From: Methylorubrum populi
GTDB taxonomy: Bacteria; Pseudomonadota; Alphaproteobacteria; Rhizobiales; Beijerinckiaceae
Direction of reading: 5' to 3'
Assembly: GCF_002355515.1 (NCBI RefSeq)
Contig: NZ_AP014809.1
Span: 5,356,501 to 5,420,500, forward strand
Length of the DNA: 64,000 nucleotides
Shown: positions 8,319 to 17,707 of the stretch, piece by piece
How the letters are laid out: every line of letters starts with the position of its first letter
How positions within the stretch are numbered: position 1 is the first letter of the stretch
The notes under the pieces: model-generated
Database searches by the model: none
What the model was told of the DNA's origin: nothing
Seen by the model: the letters and a program-made list of their open reading frames with translations, nothing else
Position numbers and translations under genes: made by a program

Positions 8319-9482
8319 ATGCCAGCCGGAGCGAGGCCTCCCGACATCGCCCCCGATGCCTCCGATCCGCGCCCGGTCGTCGTCGTGACCGGGGCGCTCG
8401 CGCCCTACACCCACGTCCTCTACGAAGGTCTGGCGGAGCGTCTGGCGGAGCGTGACGGACGCGCCCTGCACGTCCTGTCCTGCACGCCGCGCGAGCGGGC
8501 GCGGCAATGGGTGATGCCGCCGCCGCGCCTCTACCGCCACGCGGTGCTGCCGGGCTTGCGCTGGCACCGCTCCTCGATCCGCAACCTCTACGTCAACCCG
8601 GCGGTGGTGCCGCGGCTCGCCGCGCTTCGGCCGGTGGCACTCGTGCTCAACGACTTCTCGCCGACCATGCTGTTCGCGAGCGCAGCGGCGCGCCTGCGGC
8701 GCATCCCCACCCTGATCCGCACCGACGGGGTGCCCGAGACCGATCCGGGGCGGCGCTCTGCCCCGCATCGCTGGCTGCGCCGTGCCATCGTCTCCGGGGC
8801 CGTCGCCGGGATCGGGCCGAGCGAGGGCAGCGGCGCCGTGCTCGCCCGATACGGCTTGCCGCCCGAACGGTTCGTCCTCAGCCCGCTCTTCCCGGCCTGG
8901 ACGCCACCTGCCCCGCCGCCGCCCGATTCCGCGCGGCGCTACGACCTTCTTTTCTGCGGCATGCTGAACGAGGAGGTGAAGGGCGCCCGCTTCTTCACCG
9001 ACGTGGTGCTCGGCTGCCGTGAGCGCGGAAGGCCCCTGTCGGTCCGGATCGCGGGCGATGGGCCGCTGCGGGCGGAGATGGAGGCGCGTTTCGCGCAGGC
9101 CGGCCTCGCCGCCCGGTTCGACGGCTTCCTCGGCCAGGAGGCGCTGCCCGAGGTCTATGCCTCGGCAAGGCTCTTCCTGTTTCCGAGCCGCGGCGACGTG
9201 TGGGGGATCGTCGTGCAGGAGGCGCTCCAGAGCGGGACACCGGTACTGGCCTCGCCCCATTCCGGCGCGGCCCGCAGCCTGCTCGAAGCCCATGGCTGCG
9301 GCGCGGTGCGGCCGATGGTCGTGGCGGATTGGGTCACGGCGACCCTGCGGCTCCTCGACGACGAGCCCCTTCGTGGTGACTTGCGGCGCGCGGCCGAACG
9401 CGCGCTCCCAAGCTTCACGGCGGAGGCGGCCGTCGCGGGATATCTCGACGTCCTTGAGCCGTTTCTGCACGGACGTCCGTGA
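8319..9482 (+). CDS. Glycosyltransferase family 4
   Basis: 387 residues with the two-Rossmann GT-B layout. The N-terminal part is PVVVVTGALAPYTHVLYEGL. The C-terminal donor-binding domain carries DLLFCGMLNEEVKGARFF, VRIAGDGPLRAEME and the E-x7-E region FLFPSRGDVWGIVVQEALQ followed by GTPVLAS. It should add a sugar to the lipid-linked repeat unit on the cytoplasmic side. ATG at 8319, 77 bases after the deacetylase stop, same strand. Sugar specificity cannot be read. Confidence 0.88.
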   Translation: MPAGARPPDIAPDASDPRPVVVVTGALAPYTHVLYEGLAERLAERDGRALHVLSCTPRERARQWVMPPPRLYRHAVLPGLRWHRSSIRNLYVNPAVVPRLAALRPVALVLNDFSPTMLFASAAARLRRIPTLIRTDGVPETDPGRRSAPHRWLRRAIVSGAVAGIGPSEGSGAVLARYGLPPERFVLSPLFPAWTPPAPPPPDSARRYDLLFCGMLNEEVKGARFFTDVVLGCRERGRPLSVRIAGDGPLRAEMEARFAQAGLAARFDGFLGQEALPEVYASARLFLFPSRGDVWGIVVQEALQSGTPVLASPHSGAARSLLEAHGCGAVRPMVVADWVTATLRLLDDEPLRGDLRRAAERALPSFTAEAAVAGYLDVLEPFLHGRP

Positions 9483-9761
9483 GTTGGTCTCCGCCTGCCT
9501 CGGCGGAGGCCATATCGAAGCTTGAAATCGTCGAGCCCATGGCGCGCGCGGCACGAGTAAACCGACTCCGTGCTCAAAAAGATGCATAAATTACATTCGT
9601 GATATTTTTGCTACATCGGCCTGGAAGGTAAAACTCGGCAATTTAGCCGTTGAGAATTTGTCTTGCCTCGGAACTTTGTCCTGCACGAATGTGGTGTTGC
9701 GGTTCACCCCTTCCCCGCATGTATCGGCCCAGCCTCCATCTCACGATGAAAGCTCTTGGAA

Positions 9762-10280
9762 ATGGACATCGTCAAGAAAATGCGTTGGGAGCGGCCGCTC
9801 GAATTTGATCATTTTGAGTCTCAAAATGCGACCACCGTGTCTCAAGACGGTCCGAAGGCGACGGATAGCCTGACGAATATTCTGCGTCTCGTGCAATCGG
9901 ATGCCGGGGCGGGCGCCGCTGCGGCGGTCGCGACGCCCTCGTCTCCCCAGGACTGGACGAGCCTGATCGAGCGCGTGCGGGCCGCCGCCCACCGGACCCG
10001 CGAAGTCGAGGCGCAGGCCCAGGAGCAGGAGCAGCGGGTGCACGAGCTGCTGGAACGCGTTCGCGACGACGTCAAGCTCGCCAGCGAGCGGGTGCGGACC
10101 GCCGAGGCCAGGGCGGCCAACATTCAGGCCCAGGCCGAGCAGCGCATCCGGGCGGCGGAGGAGCGGGCGGAGGCCGCGGAGGAGCGGGCGCGAATCGCCG
10201 AGGATTGGCTGAAGCAGGTCCACGAAGCCATCGTCAGCGAATTCTCGATCCTCACGGAGGCGCCGTCCAAGGTTGCGTGA
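9762..10280 (+). CDS. Coiled-coil protein in the EPS locus
   Basis: 172 residues. The first 65 are irregular; residues about 70-155 form one long heptad-rich coiled coil (TREVEAQAQEQEQRVHELLE, then repeated AEARAANIQAQAEQRIRAAEE) and end IVSEFSILTE. No transmembrane segment. It is convergent with the beta-helix gene, 24 bases away. The ATG at 9762 is used; the upstream TTG is only two codons earlier. Function unknown; an assembly or scaffolding role for polysaccharide machinery is a guess from context. An AT-rich 280-base region upstream probably carries its promoter. Confidence 0.65.
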   Translation: MDIVKKMRWERPLEFDHFESQNATTVSQDGPKATDSLTNILRLVQSDAGAGAAAAVATPSSPQDWTSLIERVRAAAHRTREVEAQAQEQEQRVHELLERVRDDVKLASERVRTAEARAANIQAQAEQRIRAAEERAEAAEERARIAEDWLKQVHEAIVSEFSILTEAPSKVA

Positions 10281-10303
10281 TCGTCCCTCCGGCGGGCGGG
10301 GGC

Positions 10304-12352
10304 TCAGGGCCGCGCGTCGGTGAAGGGCGAGGGCGGCAGATCGTCCCGCCGCATCGCCGGCGGATCCAGCCCGAGCGCGACGCCGCGCCCGGCCACGAGA
10401 CGGGCGAGCGCCGCGAGGTCGCCGGATGGCGGTGCTGGGCCGTCGAGGCGGGTGTTGAACAGGATGATCTGCCGGCCCGCCTCGGCCCGTTCGCTGAGGG
10501 TGACGAGGTCGCCGCCGATGGTCACGTTGTCGATGATCTGGTTGTTGCGCGCCACGCCCGGATGATCGGAGAGCGCCTCCGCGAGCTTCGGAAAGCGCAA
10601 CCTCCAGGGCGGCGAGTCCAGCGGCATCGCGGCGAAGGCGGCGCGAAATTCCGAATCCGCCTCGTCGAGGGATGACTTCATCCAGGTCAGGCCGCGCGCA
10701 TCGAGCGCCACCATCGGGCTCGACGCGACGAAGACGTTGCGGGTGACAGTGTTGTCGCTGCCGCCGCCGATGAAGACCGGCTGCTGGACATCGACGAACA
10801 GGTTGCGCCGGATGGTGAAGCCGCTCGCCATGTCGTCGAGGTAGACGCCCTTCACCTCCATCCCCGGCACGGTGCGGATGTCGTGGACATAATTGTCCTC
10901 GATGATCGAACCGCGGGCGGTGAAGTCGCGGCCGGCATAGATCGCGCCGGTGTCGCTCAGGCCGTGGATCAGGCGGGCGACCTCGTTGCGGCGGAAGACG
11001 TGATCGTTGCCGCGCAGGTAGACCGCGTAGCCGACCGCGTCGCTGATGAGGTTCCCGCTCGCCTCCGCGCCCACGCCGTCGAGTTCGATCGCCGAACTCT
11101 GGGTCCAGCTCAGCCGGGAGAAGCGGGAGAAGCGGGTGTCGCGCACGAACAGGCTGCCAGGCCGGAGGGTGGCGCGGTCGCCGCCGACGAGGCGGACCGC
11201 GCTCGCGCCGATATCGTGGATCGCGCTGCCGGAGAGGCCGCCCCGAACGACATCCTCGAACACCACTGCGCGGCCCGCCGCCCAGGACAGCTCGCTCGCC
11301 CGGATCTCGATGTCCTCCCCGCCCCGCGCGACGATCAGATCGCCGCGGGCGCGCTCCAGCCGGAGCCGCTCGATGCGCAGGTGCCGCGCGCCCTCGGCCC
11401 GGATCAGCGTCTCGGCGAGGCTCGCTTCCAGTTCGGTCGCGCCGGGGGAGGGCCAAGCGAGCAGCAGGCCGCTGTCGCGGTCCCGCCACCATTCGCCGGC
11501 CTCGTCGAGGGCCGCGAGCGCGTGCACCAGCCGCATCCGGGCGCCCTCGCGGATTCCTTCGTAGGGCGGCACCTCCAACTCGAAACGGTGGCGGTGGTCG
11601 ACCCGCGCGACGGGCAGCGTTTCGAGCAGCCAGTCCCACCGCCAGAAGCCCGCGGCCCACAGCTCGCGCTCCCGGGCCAAGTCGGGCAGAGGCGGTGCGT
11701 CCCTGAGGGTGAAGTCCAGGCCTTCGGGGGCGGCGGTGGCGATCCTCGCCCAGGCGGCATCCGGACCGGACGTCCCGATATTCGGCCACTGCGCCGGCCG
11801 CAGGGCACCGACGGAATCGAAGATCTCGGTGATGCGCGGATGCGTCTCACGCAGGAGCCGCGGGGCGCGGAAGGCCGGCTCCCGGCGCAGCGCATCCGGC
11901 AGGCGGTAGGCCCGCACCGCCTCGCGGGCGACCGCGGGCAGGCGCTCGCGCAGGTCCGGCGGCAGCGGCGCGGACGGCAAGGGCACGCTGCCGACGAGCC
12001 GGCTCGATCCATCGGCCGCGCCGCGCAGGATCAGCGGCGCCCCTTCAGTCCCGGAATGTTCGGGGCCGATCCGCACCGGCGCGGTGATGCGGTGCGTGCC
12101 AGGCTCCAGTTCCACGACGATCGCTCGCCCCTCCCCCTGTCGGCGCAGGGCCGCCACGCGGGCGAGCGCCTGCGGCAGGTCCGCGAAGCGGTCTTTCCGG
12201 CCGGTGCCGGCCGCTCCGGTGGGGGTGACGCGCAGGATCAGGGATGCCTGCGGATCGCCCGCCTGGACCCGCCCGGCCAAGCCGGGGACGGAAAATCCTG
12301 CGAGGACGGCCGCGACGAGCGCGGCCAGGGTCCGGAGCGGCCCGAGGCTCAC
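10304..12352 (-). CDS. Secreted right-handed beta-helix (pectate-lyase-like) protein
   Basis: 682 residues with an N-terminal signal peptide (LRTLAALVAAVLAGFSVPGL). The N-terminal third resembles the start of parallel beta-helix proteins (ADLPQALARVAALRR, IVVELEPGTHRI, PLILRGAADGSS). From about residue 330 to 620 repeated beta-helix rungs appear (HLRIERLRLERARGDLIVA, SAIHDIGASAVRL, GSIIEDNYVHDIR, FTIRRNLFVDVQQPVF, NTVTRNVFVA). Such proteins depolymerise or trim polysaccharide. Its GTG start overlaps the stop of the Wzc-like gene by 4 bases, tying it to EPS export. Substrate and catalytic residues are not assignable by eye. Confidence 0.82.
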   Translation of the reverse strand: MSLGPLRTLAALVAAVLAGFSVPGLAGRVQAGDPQASLILRVTPTGAAGTGRKDRFADLPQALARVAALRRQGEGRAIVVELEPGTHRITAPVRIGPEHSGTEGAPLILRGAADGSSRLVGSVPLPSAPLPPDLRERLPAVAREAVRAYRLPDALRREPAFRAPRLLRETHPRITEIFDSVGALRPAQWPNIGTSGPDAAWARIATAAPEGLDFTLRDAPPLPDLARERELWAAGFWRWDWLLETLPVARVDHRHRFELEVPPYEGIREGARMRLVHALAALDEAGEWWRDRDSGLLLAWPSPGATELEASLAETLIRAEGARHLRIERLRLERARGDLIVARGGEDIEIRASELSWAAGRAVVFEDVVRGGLSGSAIHDIGASAVRLVGGDRATLRPGSLFVRDTRFSRFSRLSWTQSSAIELDGVGAEASGNLISDAVGYAVYLRGNDHVFRRNEVARLIHGLSDTGAIYAGRDFTARGSIIEDNYVHDIRTVPGMEVKGVYLDDMASGFTIRRNLFVDVQQPVFIGGGSDNTVTRNVFVASSPMVALDARGLTWMKSSLDEADSEFRAAFAAMPLDSPPWRLRFPKLAEALSDHPGVARNNQIIDNVTIGGDLVTLSERAEAGRQIILFNTRLDGPAPPSGDLAALARLVAGRGVALGLDPPAMRRDDLPPSPFTDARP

Positions 12353-14472
12353 GCCTCGGCGTCCGCGTCGGTCATGACGAGATGCACCCGCGGGTCGCGG
12401 CCGATGGCATCGAGCGCCCGCCGCAGCCGGCTGACGGCGCTGCGGGTGGCGCTCGCCGTCAGCAGCAGCGCGGGGAAGCGCTGGTCCTGGGCGAGGCGCT
12501 CGGCGGCGATGTCGGTGCCGATCAGCCCGATATCAACGAAGACCGTGTCGAAGGACGAGGCCGCCGTCAGGAGCGCGCCGGTATAGGCCGCGGTGCCGAG
12601 GCTCAGGGCCGCGTCGTCGAAAGGCAGGATCTTGACCCCGGTCGGCCCGTCCACCAGCGCGTCGCCGAGCCCCGACTGCGTCCGCAGCGCTTCGGCGACG
12701 CCACGCTTGGCCGTGACCCGCAGATCGCGCGAGATCATCGCCTCCGGATCGGCATCGACGAGGAGCACCCGCTGGCCGTCGAGCGCGGCCGAGGCGGCGA
12801 GGCTGCGCGCCAGCTCCGATTTGCCGGTCCGGTCATCCGCCGAGGTGACGAGGACGATCGTCGGTCGCGCGGCCGCGACGTCGCGCTGGAGCCGGCTTCC
12901 GAGGCGCGCCACGGCGAGGTCGTAGGCGGTGTCGGCGCGCAGGGACTTGCCGCCGGCCCGGCCCCGCGTGCGGGTCCGCGCCCGGACCGGCAGCGCCGCG
13001 ACGACCGGGAGGCCGGCGAGTTGCTGGAGCCGGCGGCGGGAACCGATCCGCCCGGCAGCCGGGACCGCGAGGAGCGCGAGCGCAACGCCGATGCCGAGCC
13101 CGGCCGCTACCGCCGCCGCGAAGATCGCCGGGATCGGCGGGCCGAGCCGGCGGGCCGGGAGCGAGGCCGGCGAAATGATGCGCGAGGTCGAGGTGTCGAG
13201 GCGCTGCTGCTCCTGCAGTTCGCGGGCGCGGACGAGGAAGGCCTCGTAGACCGCGCGGCTCGCCTCGACCTGCCGCTCCAGCTCGCGCAGGCGCACGAAG
13301 CTCCTGTCGACGGACAGGGCCTCCTTCTTGCGGCTCTCCAGGGTAGCGGCGAGCGAGGCCTCGTTGGCGAGCGCCGAGCGGTAGTCGTTCCGGGTCGCCG
13401 CGGCGATGCGCCGGATCTCGGCGTTGATGTCGTTGCGCAGGGTCTGCACCTGCAGCTCGCCGGTGCGCAGGGTGGGGTGGCGCGGCCCGAGGTTGGACAC
13501 CGTGTCGGCGCGCGCCGCCTCGATCTGGGCGAGCTGGGCGCGCAGCTGGGCGATGGTCGTGGACTGGACGATCTCGGTCACCGAGTTGAGATCGGCTCGC
13601 CCGTTGGCGACCGCCTCGATCTGGGCAAGGCGCCCGCGCAGCTCGCCGGCCCGGGCGCGCGCGGCGCCGAGCTGCTGGTTGAGCTGGGTCAGCGCCTGTT
13701 CGCTGACGAGCTGGCCGCGGGTGCCGACGAGATTGTTGGCGGCGCGGAACTTCTGCGCTTTGTCCTCGGCCGTGCGCAGATCGTCCTGCAATTCGCCGAG
13801 CCGACCGGCTACCGCCTCGCCGGCCTTGCGGGTAACCTGCGCCTGCGCCTGCGAGACGGTGGCGAGATAGGTCTCGGCGATCGCCTGGGCGAGATCTGCG
13901 GATTTCTGGCGCGACTCGGTGGTGACGGCGAGTTCCACCACGAAGCTGCGCTCCAGCCGGCGGGCCGCGGTGCGGTCGCGCAGGGTGCGCAGGGCCGTGA
14001 GACGGTCGTCGGATGGACCGCCGGAGGCACCGAGCAGCGAGGACAGGCTGCCCTTGACTGTTTCCAGCAGCGAAGCGGAGCGGACGAAGTCCGGGTCCTG
14101 ATCGAGCTTGAAGCGACCCACGACCTGCCGCAGGACGTCGTCGGAAATCAGGACGCGGATCTGGCTGTCCACGAGGAGCAGGCTCGCGTCACTCGCCTGA
14201 TCGGAGGGCGTCACGCCGTCCTTGACCACCTGGATGCCGCGCGGGTCGATCAGGATCTGCGTCACGGCGGCGTAGAGCGGCGGCACCAGGGCGAGCCACG
14301 CCACCGCCGCCACGAGGAGCAGGGCCACGGGGGCGAGCACGAGTGCCCAGCGCGCGCGCAACGCCCGCGCGATCTCCCGCGGATCGAGGAACCAGGGTTC
14401 CGGCGTCACGTCGGGCTTGCCCGGCTCGGCGCCGACGAAGAATCGCGAAGGCATCCGCTCGACCATCGTCAT
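12349..14472 (-). CDS. Wzc/ExoP-like polysaccharide co-polymerase with degenerate ATPase domain
   Basis: About 707 residues. The N-terminal Wzz domain has a first membrane helix (RWALVLAPVALLLVAAVAWL) and a long periplasmic coiled-coil region with the GNVR-type end RELERQVEASRAVYEAFL, then a second helix (IPAIFAAAVAAGLGIGVALA). The C-terminal 200 residues are a BY-kinase/ParA-like fold with Walker A' (QRVLLVDADPE) and a Walker B-like FDTVFVD. The Walker A reads SADDRTGKS, lacking the first glycine, and the C-terminus has no tyrosine cluster. It probably controls chain length, and kinase activity is doubtful. ATG at 14472 preferred over a TTG at 14490. Operon with the beta-helix gene. Confidence 0.85.
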   Translation of the reverse strand: MTMVERMPSRFFVGAEPGKPDVTPEPWFLDPREIARALRARWALVLAPVALLLVAAVAWLALVPPLYAAVTQILIDPRGIQVVKDGVTPSDQASDASLLLVDSQIRVLISDDVLRQVVGRFKLDQDPDFVRSASLLETVKGSLSSLLGASGGPSDDRLTALRTLRDRTAARRLERSFVVELAVTTESRQKSADLAQAIAETYLATVSQAQAQVTRKAGEAVAGRLGELQDDLRTAEDKAQKFRAANNLVGTRGQLVSEQALTQLNQQLGAARARAGELRGRLAQIEAVANGRADLNSVTEIVQSTTIAQLRAQLAQIEAARADTVSNLGPRHPTLRTGELQVQTLRNDINAEIRRIAAATRNDYRSALANEASLAATLESRKKEALSVDRSFVRLRELERQVEASRAVYEAFLVRARELQEQQRLDTSTSRIISPASLPARRLGPPIPAIFAAAVAAGLGIGVALALLAVPAAGRIGSRRRLQQLAGLPVVAALPVRARTRTRGRAGGKSLRADTAYDLAVARLGSRLQRDVAAARPTIVLVTSADDRTGKSELARSLAASAALDGQRVLLVDADPEAMISRDLRVTAKRGVAEALRTQSGLGDALVDGPTGVKILPFDDAALSLGTAAYTGALLTAASSFDTVFVDIGLIGTDIAAERLAQDQRFPALLLTASATRSAVSRLRRALDAIGRDPRVHLVMTDADAEA

Positions 14473-14671
14473 CGCAAGACTTTCGAACAAAGGGCTTCCG
14501 CGGACTCAGCCGGCCCGCTGCGATCGATCCGGCCCGCCGCCCCTGTCCCGGAGCGGATCACACGAGATGATCCTTCCCGTTTCGGGACATCGGCCGCGCG
14601 CCGGATGTCGGTTGGCGGCTCACGCTTCAAGATGCACGCCACCAGCACGCCATGTGCACGCCCTGCGGACG

Positions 14672-16036
14672 TCATGCGGGCGCCGCCCGTCGAAAGTCGA
14701 AGGAAGCCGTGTCCGCCGCGAGCGCCTCCGCCGGCTCGCGGCGCAGGGCGCCGATGCGGGCATAGGCCAGCAGGCCCACGAAGGTCAGCACGTTGATGTT
14801 CCAGTCCTGAAAGATGCCCGGTGTCGTCATGCCGTTGAGGATCAGGAAGAACACGCAGGTGGCGACGAGCCGGCGCCCGGCGCGGTCGAGCTTCATACCC
14901 CAGCGCATCGCCGCCCCCAGCACCATCGCGCAGAGGCCGATCCCGATTATGCCGGTGCCGGCCCAGGCGCTCAGCAGCATGTTGTGCGAGCTCGAGATGA
15001 ACACCGCGTCCCGGGCCAGCGTCTCCGCCAGCGCCGTGGTCGGGATCAGGAGCTGGATGAAGCGGTCGCCAGCCGCGTAGCCGGCGCCGACGAAGCGGTC
15101 CTTGGTCGCCTCGATGAAGACCGGCCAGAAGGTTCCGCGGCCGGTGGCGTCGGCGAGCTCCTCCGGCGGCTTCTGCAGCACGGTCGAGATCACGTCGAGG
15201 AGCGCCGGGAAGGCGGACAGGCCGCCCATCAGCACGACGAACAGGGTCAGGTAGACGGTGAACCCGGCATAGCCGAGGAGGCGCAGCCGCCGGTGGTGCG
15301 ATGCCACCATCAGGCCGGGCACCGCCGCCACGAGCGAGGCGGTGCTCGCCGCCGAGCCGGCGATGACGAAGCCGGCGAAGGCCAGCAGGAGGTGGGGGGC
15401 CCGGTGGCGGATGCGGTCGTCGAAGATGACGAGGAAGGCGTAGGTCGCGCAGAGATAGGGGACGAGGTTGTGCTTGGCCGACGAGAAGACGATCCCGTGC
15501 GCGAGGTTGTCGAGGATGATCGGCGCCGTGGCGATCAGCCAGAGGACGATGAACGCCGCGAAGAGGTTGGGCAGCCGCCGCTCGATGTCGCTTCGGTCGA
15601 AGATCAGGATCGAGGCGAGCGTGAAGATCGCCAGCTCGACCGTGCGGTAGACCGTGTAGGTCGGCACGATCGACCACGCGGTGCTGACGCCGTTCACGAG
15701 GATCATCAGCGTGAATGGCAGGTACGGCATCGAGAACGCCACCAGCAGGACGCGCCGGTCGACGGCGATGCGGATGGCGAGATAGAGCCCAGTCAGGCCT
15801 GTCATGGCGACGAGGGCGATGTTGGAGGCCGTGAGCCCCTGGTCCAGCACGGCATTCCCGTCGTCCCGCGGGACGTTGAAGACGAGCGGCAGCAGCGCGA
15901 AGACCGACATCAGGGCGAAGGGCACCGCGACGGGTCCGTTCAGCGGTCCCAGCCGGGTCTCGAGACGGTGGCGCGCCAGCGGGTAGAGCAGCGCGAACCA
16001 GACCACCACGGCGACGACCAAGAGGAGATTCAGCAT
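14672..16036 (-). CDS. O-antigen ligase/Wzy-like polymerase
   Basis: 454 residues with 10-12 hydrophobic segments and a large periplasmic loop near residues 285-345 (PPEELADATGRGTFWPVFIE, then SSSHNMLLSAW). That loop plus the H-N motif is characteristic of the Wzy_C/WaaL superfamily, whose members polymerise or ligate undecaprenyl-linked glycan at the periplasmic face. With flippase and Wzc-like protein nearby, polymerase is the likelier role. ATG start. A 180-base gap separates it from the Wzc-like gene. Confidence 0.85.
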   Translation of the reverse strand: MLNLLLVVAVVVWFALLYPLARHRLETRLGPLNGPVAVPFALMSVFALLPLVFNVPRDDGNAVLDQGLTASNIALVAMTGLTGLYLAIRIAVDRRVLLVAFSMPYLPFTLMILVNGVSTAWSIVPTYTVYRTVELAIFTLASILIFDRSDIERRLPNLFAAFIVLWLIATAPIILDNLAHGIVFSSAKHNLVPYLCATYAFLVIFDDRIRHRAPHLLLAFAGFVIAGSAASTASLVAAVPGLMVASHHRRLRLLGYAGFTVYLTLFVVLMGGLSAFPALLDVISTVLQKPPEELADATGRGTFWPVFIEATKDRFVGAGYAAGDRFIQLLIPTTALAETLARDAVFISSSHNMLLSAWAGTGIIGIGLCAMVLGAAMRWGMKLDRAGRRLVATCVFFLILNGMTTPGIFQDWNINVLTFVGLLAYARIGALRREPAEALAADTASFDFRRAAPA

Positions 16037-16273
16037 TCCGGCGGTTCCATCGGCTTTTCCTCGGGCGGAATCCCCGGTCGTCTCCTCAGTTCGGCCGGAT
16101 GGGAAGGAAGCCGACCGCGTGCCGCGTCGATCCCGTGCCTGCCAAGACTCCGTGGAATCTTGGTTTATGGCGCCTTTCGGGCCGCCAGGGCCGTGCGCGA
16201 CGCCGTGACCCTGCGGCGCCTAGCCAATTTTTCGGTAAAGGCGGGACGCGGACTTGTCGAAATGCTTTCCAGG

Positions 16274-16378
16274 GCCGTAACCGACCCGATCGCATCAGGT
16301 CGGCCTTCCCAGGTTGCTCCTCCGCCGCGCCTCCTCTCTCGACGGGCCGGCGACCACTTCGCCGGAAGGCGCCTCTAG
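16274..16378 (+). repeat. ~105-bp dispersed repeat, tandem copy 1
   Basis: This unit and the next (16380-16481) align along their whole length: gccgta.ccgacc at the start, a near-palindrome CCGACC(C/T)GAT-GCATCAGGTCGG-type core, tcgacg..ccgg.gaccacttcg in the middle, and a terminal CTCTAG. A third, inverted copy is at 56895-57004. It looks like a palindrome-containing intergenic repeat (REP/BIME style). The 240 bases from 16037 to 16273 show no gene and probably hold the promoter for the Wzy-like gene. Confidence 0.75.
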
Positions 16379-16379
16379 A

Positions 16380-16481
16380 GCCGTATCCGACCTGATTGCA
16401 TCAGGCCGGCGTCTCTAGCTCATTGTTTTGGCGCGCCTTCTTTCGACGAACCGGTGACCACTTCGTCGGGATGCGCTCTAG
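16380..16481 (+). repeat. ~105-bp dispersed repeat, tandem copy 2
   Basis: Second tandem copy, starting directly after the CTCTAG that ends copy 1. Its own terminal CTCTAG overlaps the last codon of the minus-strand GNAT-like gene: the TAG stop of that gene (complement of 16478-16480) is part of the repeat. Core palindrome and the gaccacttcg segment are conserved with copy 1, with scattered transitions. Confidence 0.75.
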
Positions 16482-17422
16482 GCGCCGAACAGGACGACCT
16501 CGGTATAGGTGAGGTCGCCGGTGGCCGGCGGGTTCGGGCCGCGGGCGTATTTCGGGGCCCGGCCGTCGAAGAAGTGGCCGACGAGCCCCGGCAGCTTCCC
16601 CACGGCATCGAGCACGAACCACGGCATGGCGTGGTGCAGGACGAGGTAGCGCCCGATCGCGCCGAGGAAGGCGGCCAAGTCGAGGGCGGTCGAGCGGTAA
16701 ACGAGTTGGAGGCAGGGCAGGCGCGGCCACCGGGTTTCCCCCGGCCGCAGCTTGATCGCGCGCCGCTGGAACAGGACGGCCCAGGCCTTGTCCCCCTCCG
16801 AGCAGACGAGGCCGATGCAGCCATAGGCGATGTGGTCGGCGACCAGACGGGCCTCGTGCTCCGGCAGCAGGCGCAGGGTCTCGGGTGTGGCCGCCCGGAC
16901 GCGGCGTCCGCGGCCGAAGCCGGCGAGCAGCGGCATGACGAGCATCTGACCGGAGCAGACCGGCTTGAAGCCGCGCGCCTTGTGCATCTGCCACGTCTGC
17001 GGGGCGGGCGAGACGTTGGTGTAGGTCACGCGCCGGTCGCGCATGGCGAAGCCGTCGAGCAGCGTGCCGAGCGCGCGGAATTCCGGCAGCACGTACCAGC
17101 TCGACAGGTTGCAGCGCAGATGCGTGCCGGCCTCGTCCGTCACCGTTCGGTAGAGCGCGAGCAGGACACCGACGATCGCGCCGTCCCGATCCAGCACATA
17201 GCCGTAGCGCGGCACGTCGTCGGGCAGGGGCTGGATGCGGTGCCGATCGAGCCCGGTCCACCAGTAGGCTTCCGAGCGGTCGGGAAAGCCGATCTGCAGA
17301 AGCCGAACCACCGAATCGAGGTCGTCCTCCTCGATGAGGCGGCAGCGGACCTTCACTCGCGCCGCCCGAACGCCCTCCCCTGTGGGGGGGACATCGACCA
17401 ACCCCTCGTTCACTTCATTCAT
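16478..17422 (-). CDS. GNAT-like acyltransferase, EPS-associated
   Basis: 314 residues. The N-terminal 120 residues resemble a GNAT domain (VKVRCRLIEEDDLDSVVRLL, YVLDRDGAIVGVLLALYR, LSSWYVLPEFRALGTLLDGF). A second half without clear motif follows, as in doubled GNAT/FemAB proteins. It may acylate a sugar or lipid; the acyl donor is unknown. ATG at 17422 is favoured over GTG 17458 because GAAGGGGG lies about 9 bases upstream. Its stop codon is contributed by a dispersed repeat. Confidence 0.72.
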   Translation of the reverse strand: MNEVNEGLVDVPPTGEGVRAARVKVRCRLIEEDDLDSVVRLLQIGFPDRSEAYWWTGLDRHRIQPLPDDVPRYGYVLDRDGAIVGVLLALYRTVTDEAGTHLRCNLSSWYVLPEFRALGTLLDGFAMRDRRVTYTNVSPAPQTWQMHKARGFKPVCSGQMLVMPLLAGFGRGRRVRAATPETLRLLPEHEARLVADHIAYGCIGLVCSEGDKAWAVLFQRRAIKLRPGETRWPRLPCLQLVYRSTALDLAAFLGAIGRYLVLHHAMPWFVLDAVGKLPGLVGHFFDGRAPKYARGPNPPATGDLTYTEVVLFGA

Positions 17423-17707
17423 CGCCGGCCCCCTTCGCCTGATCGTGCTGCCCGGCACCGGTGCCCCCAGGAATCGACGTCATCGACCGAGGGAGACCGG
17501 CGCATTCTCGTCCCGCGCCCGGACATGCTCGAAATCGAGCGAAATCGATGCCGGTCGGTCTGTCCCGTTGCGAGACGGCACTTCTTGGTAGACGAATGAT
17601 CTGATCGATCGGGATCAAGCAAGACAGCGCGGGCGAATACTGATTTCACACCAACGATCGTCGGATCGCGTGGCCGTCTGAATCGGCGGCACCGCCGCCG
17701 GCGCAGT

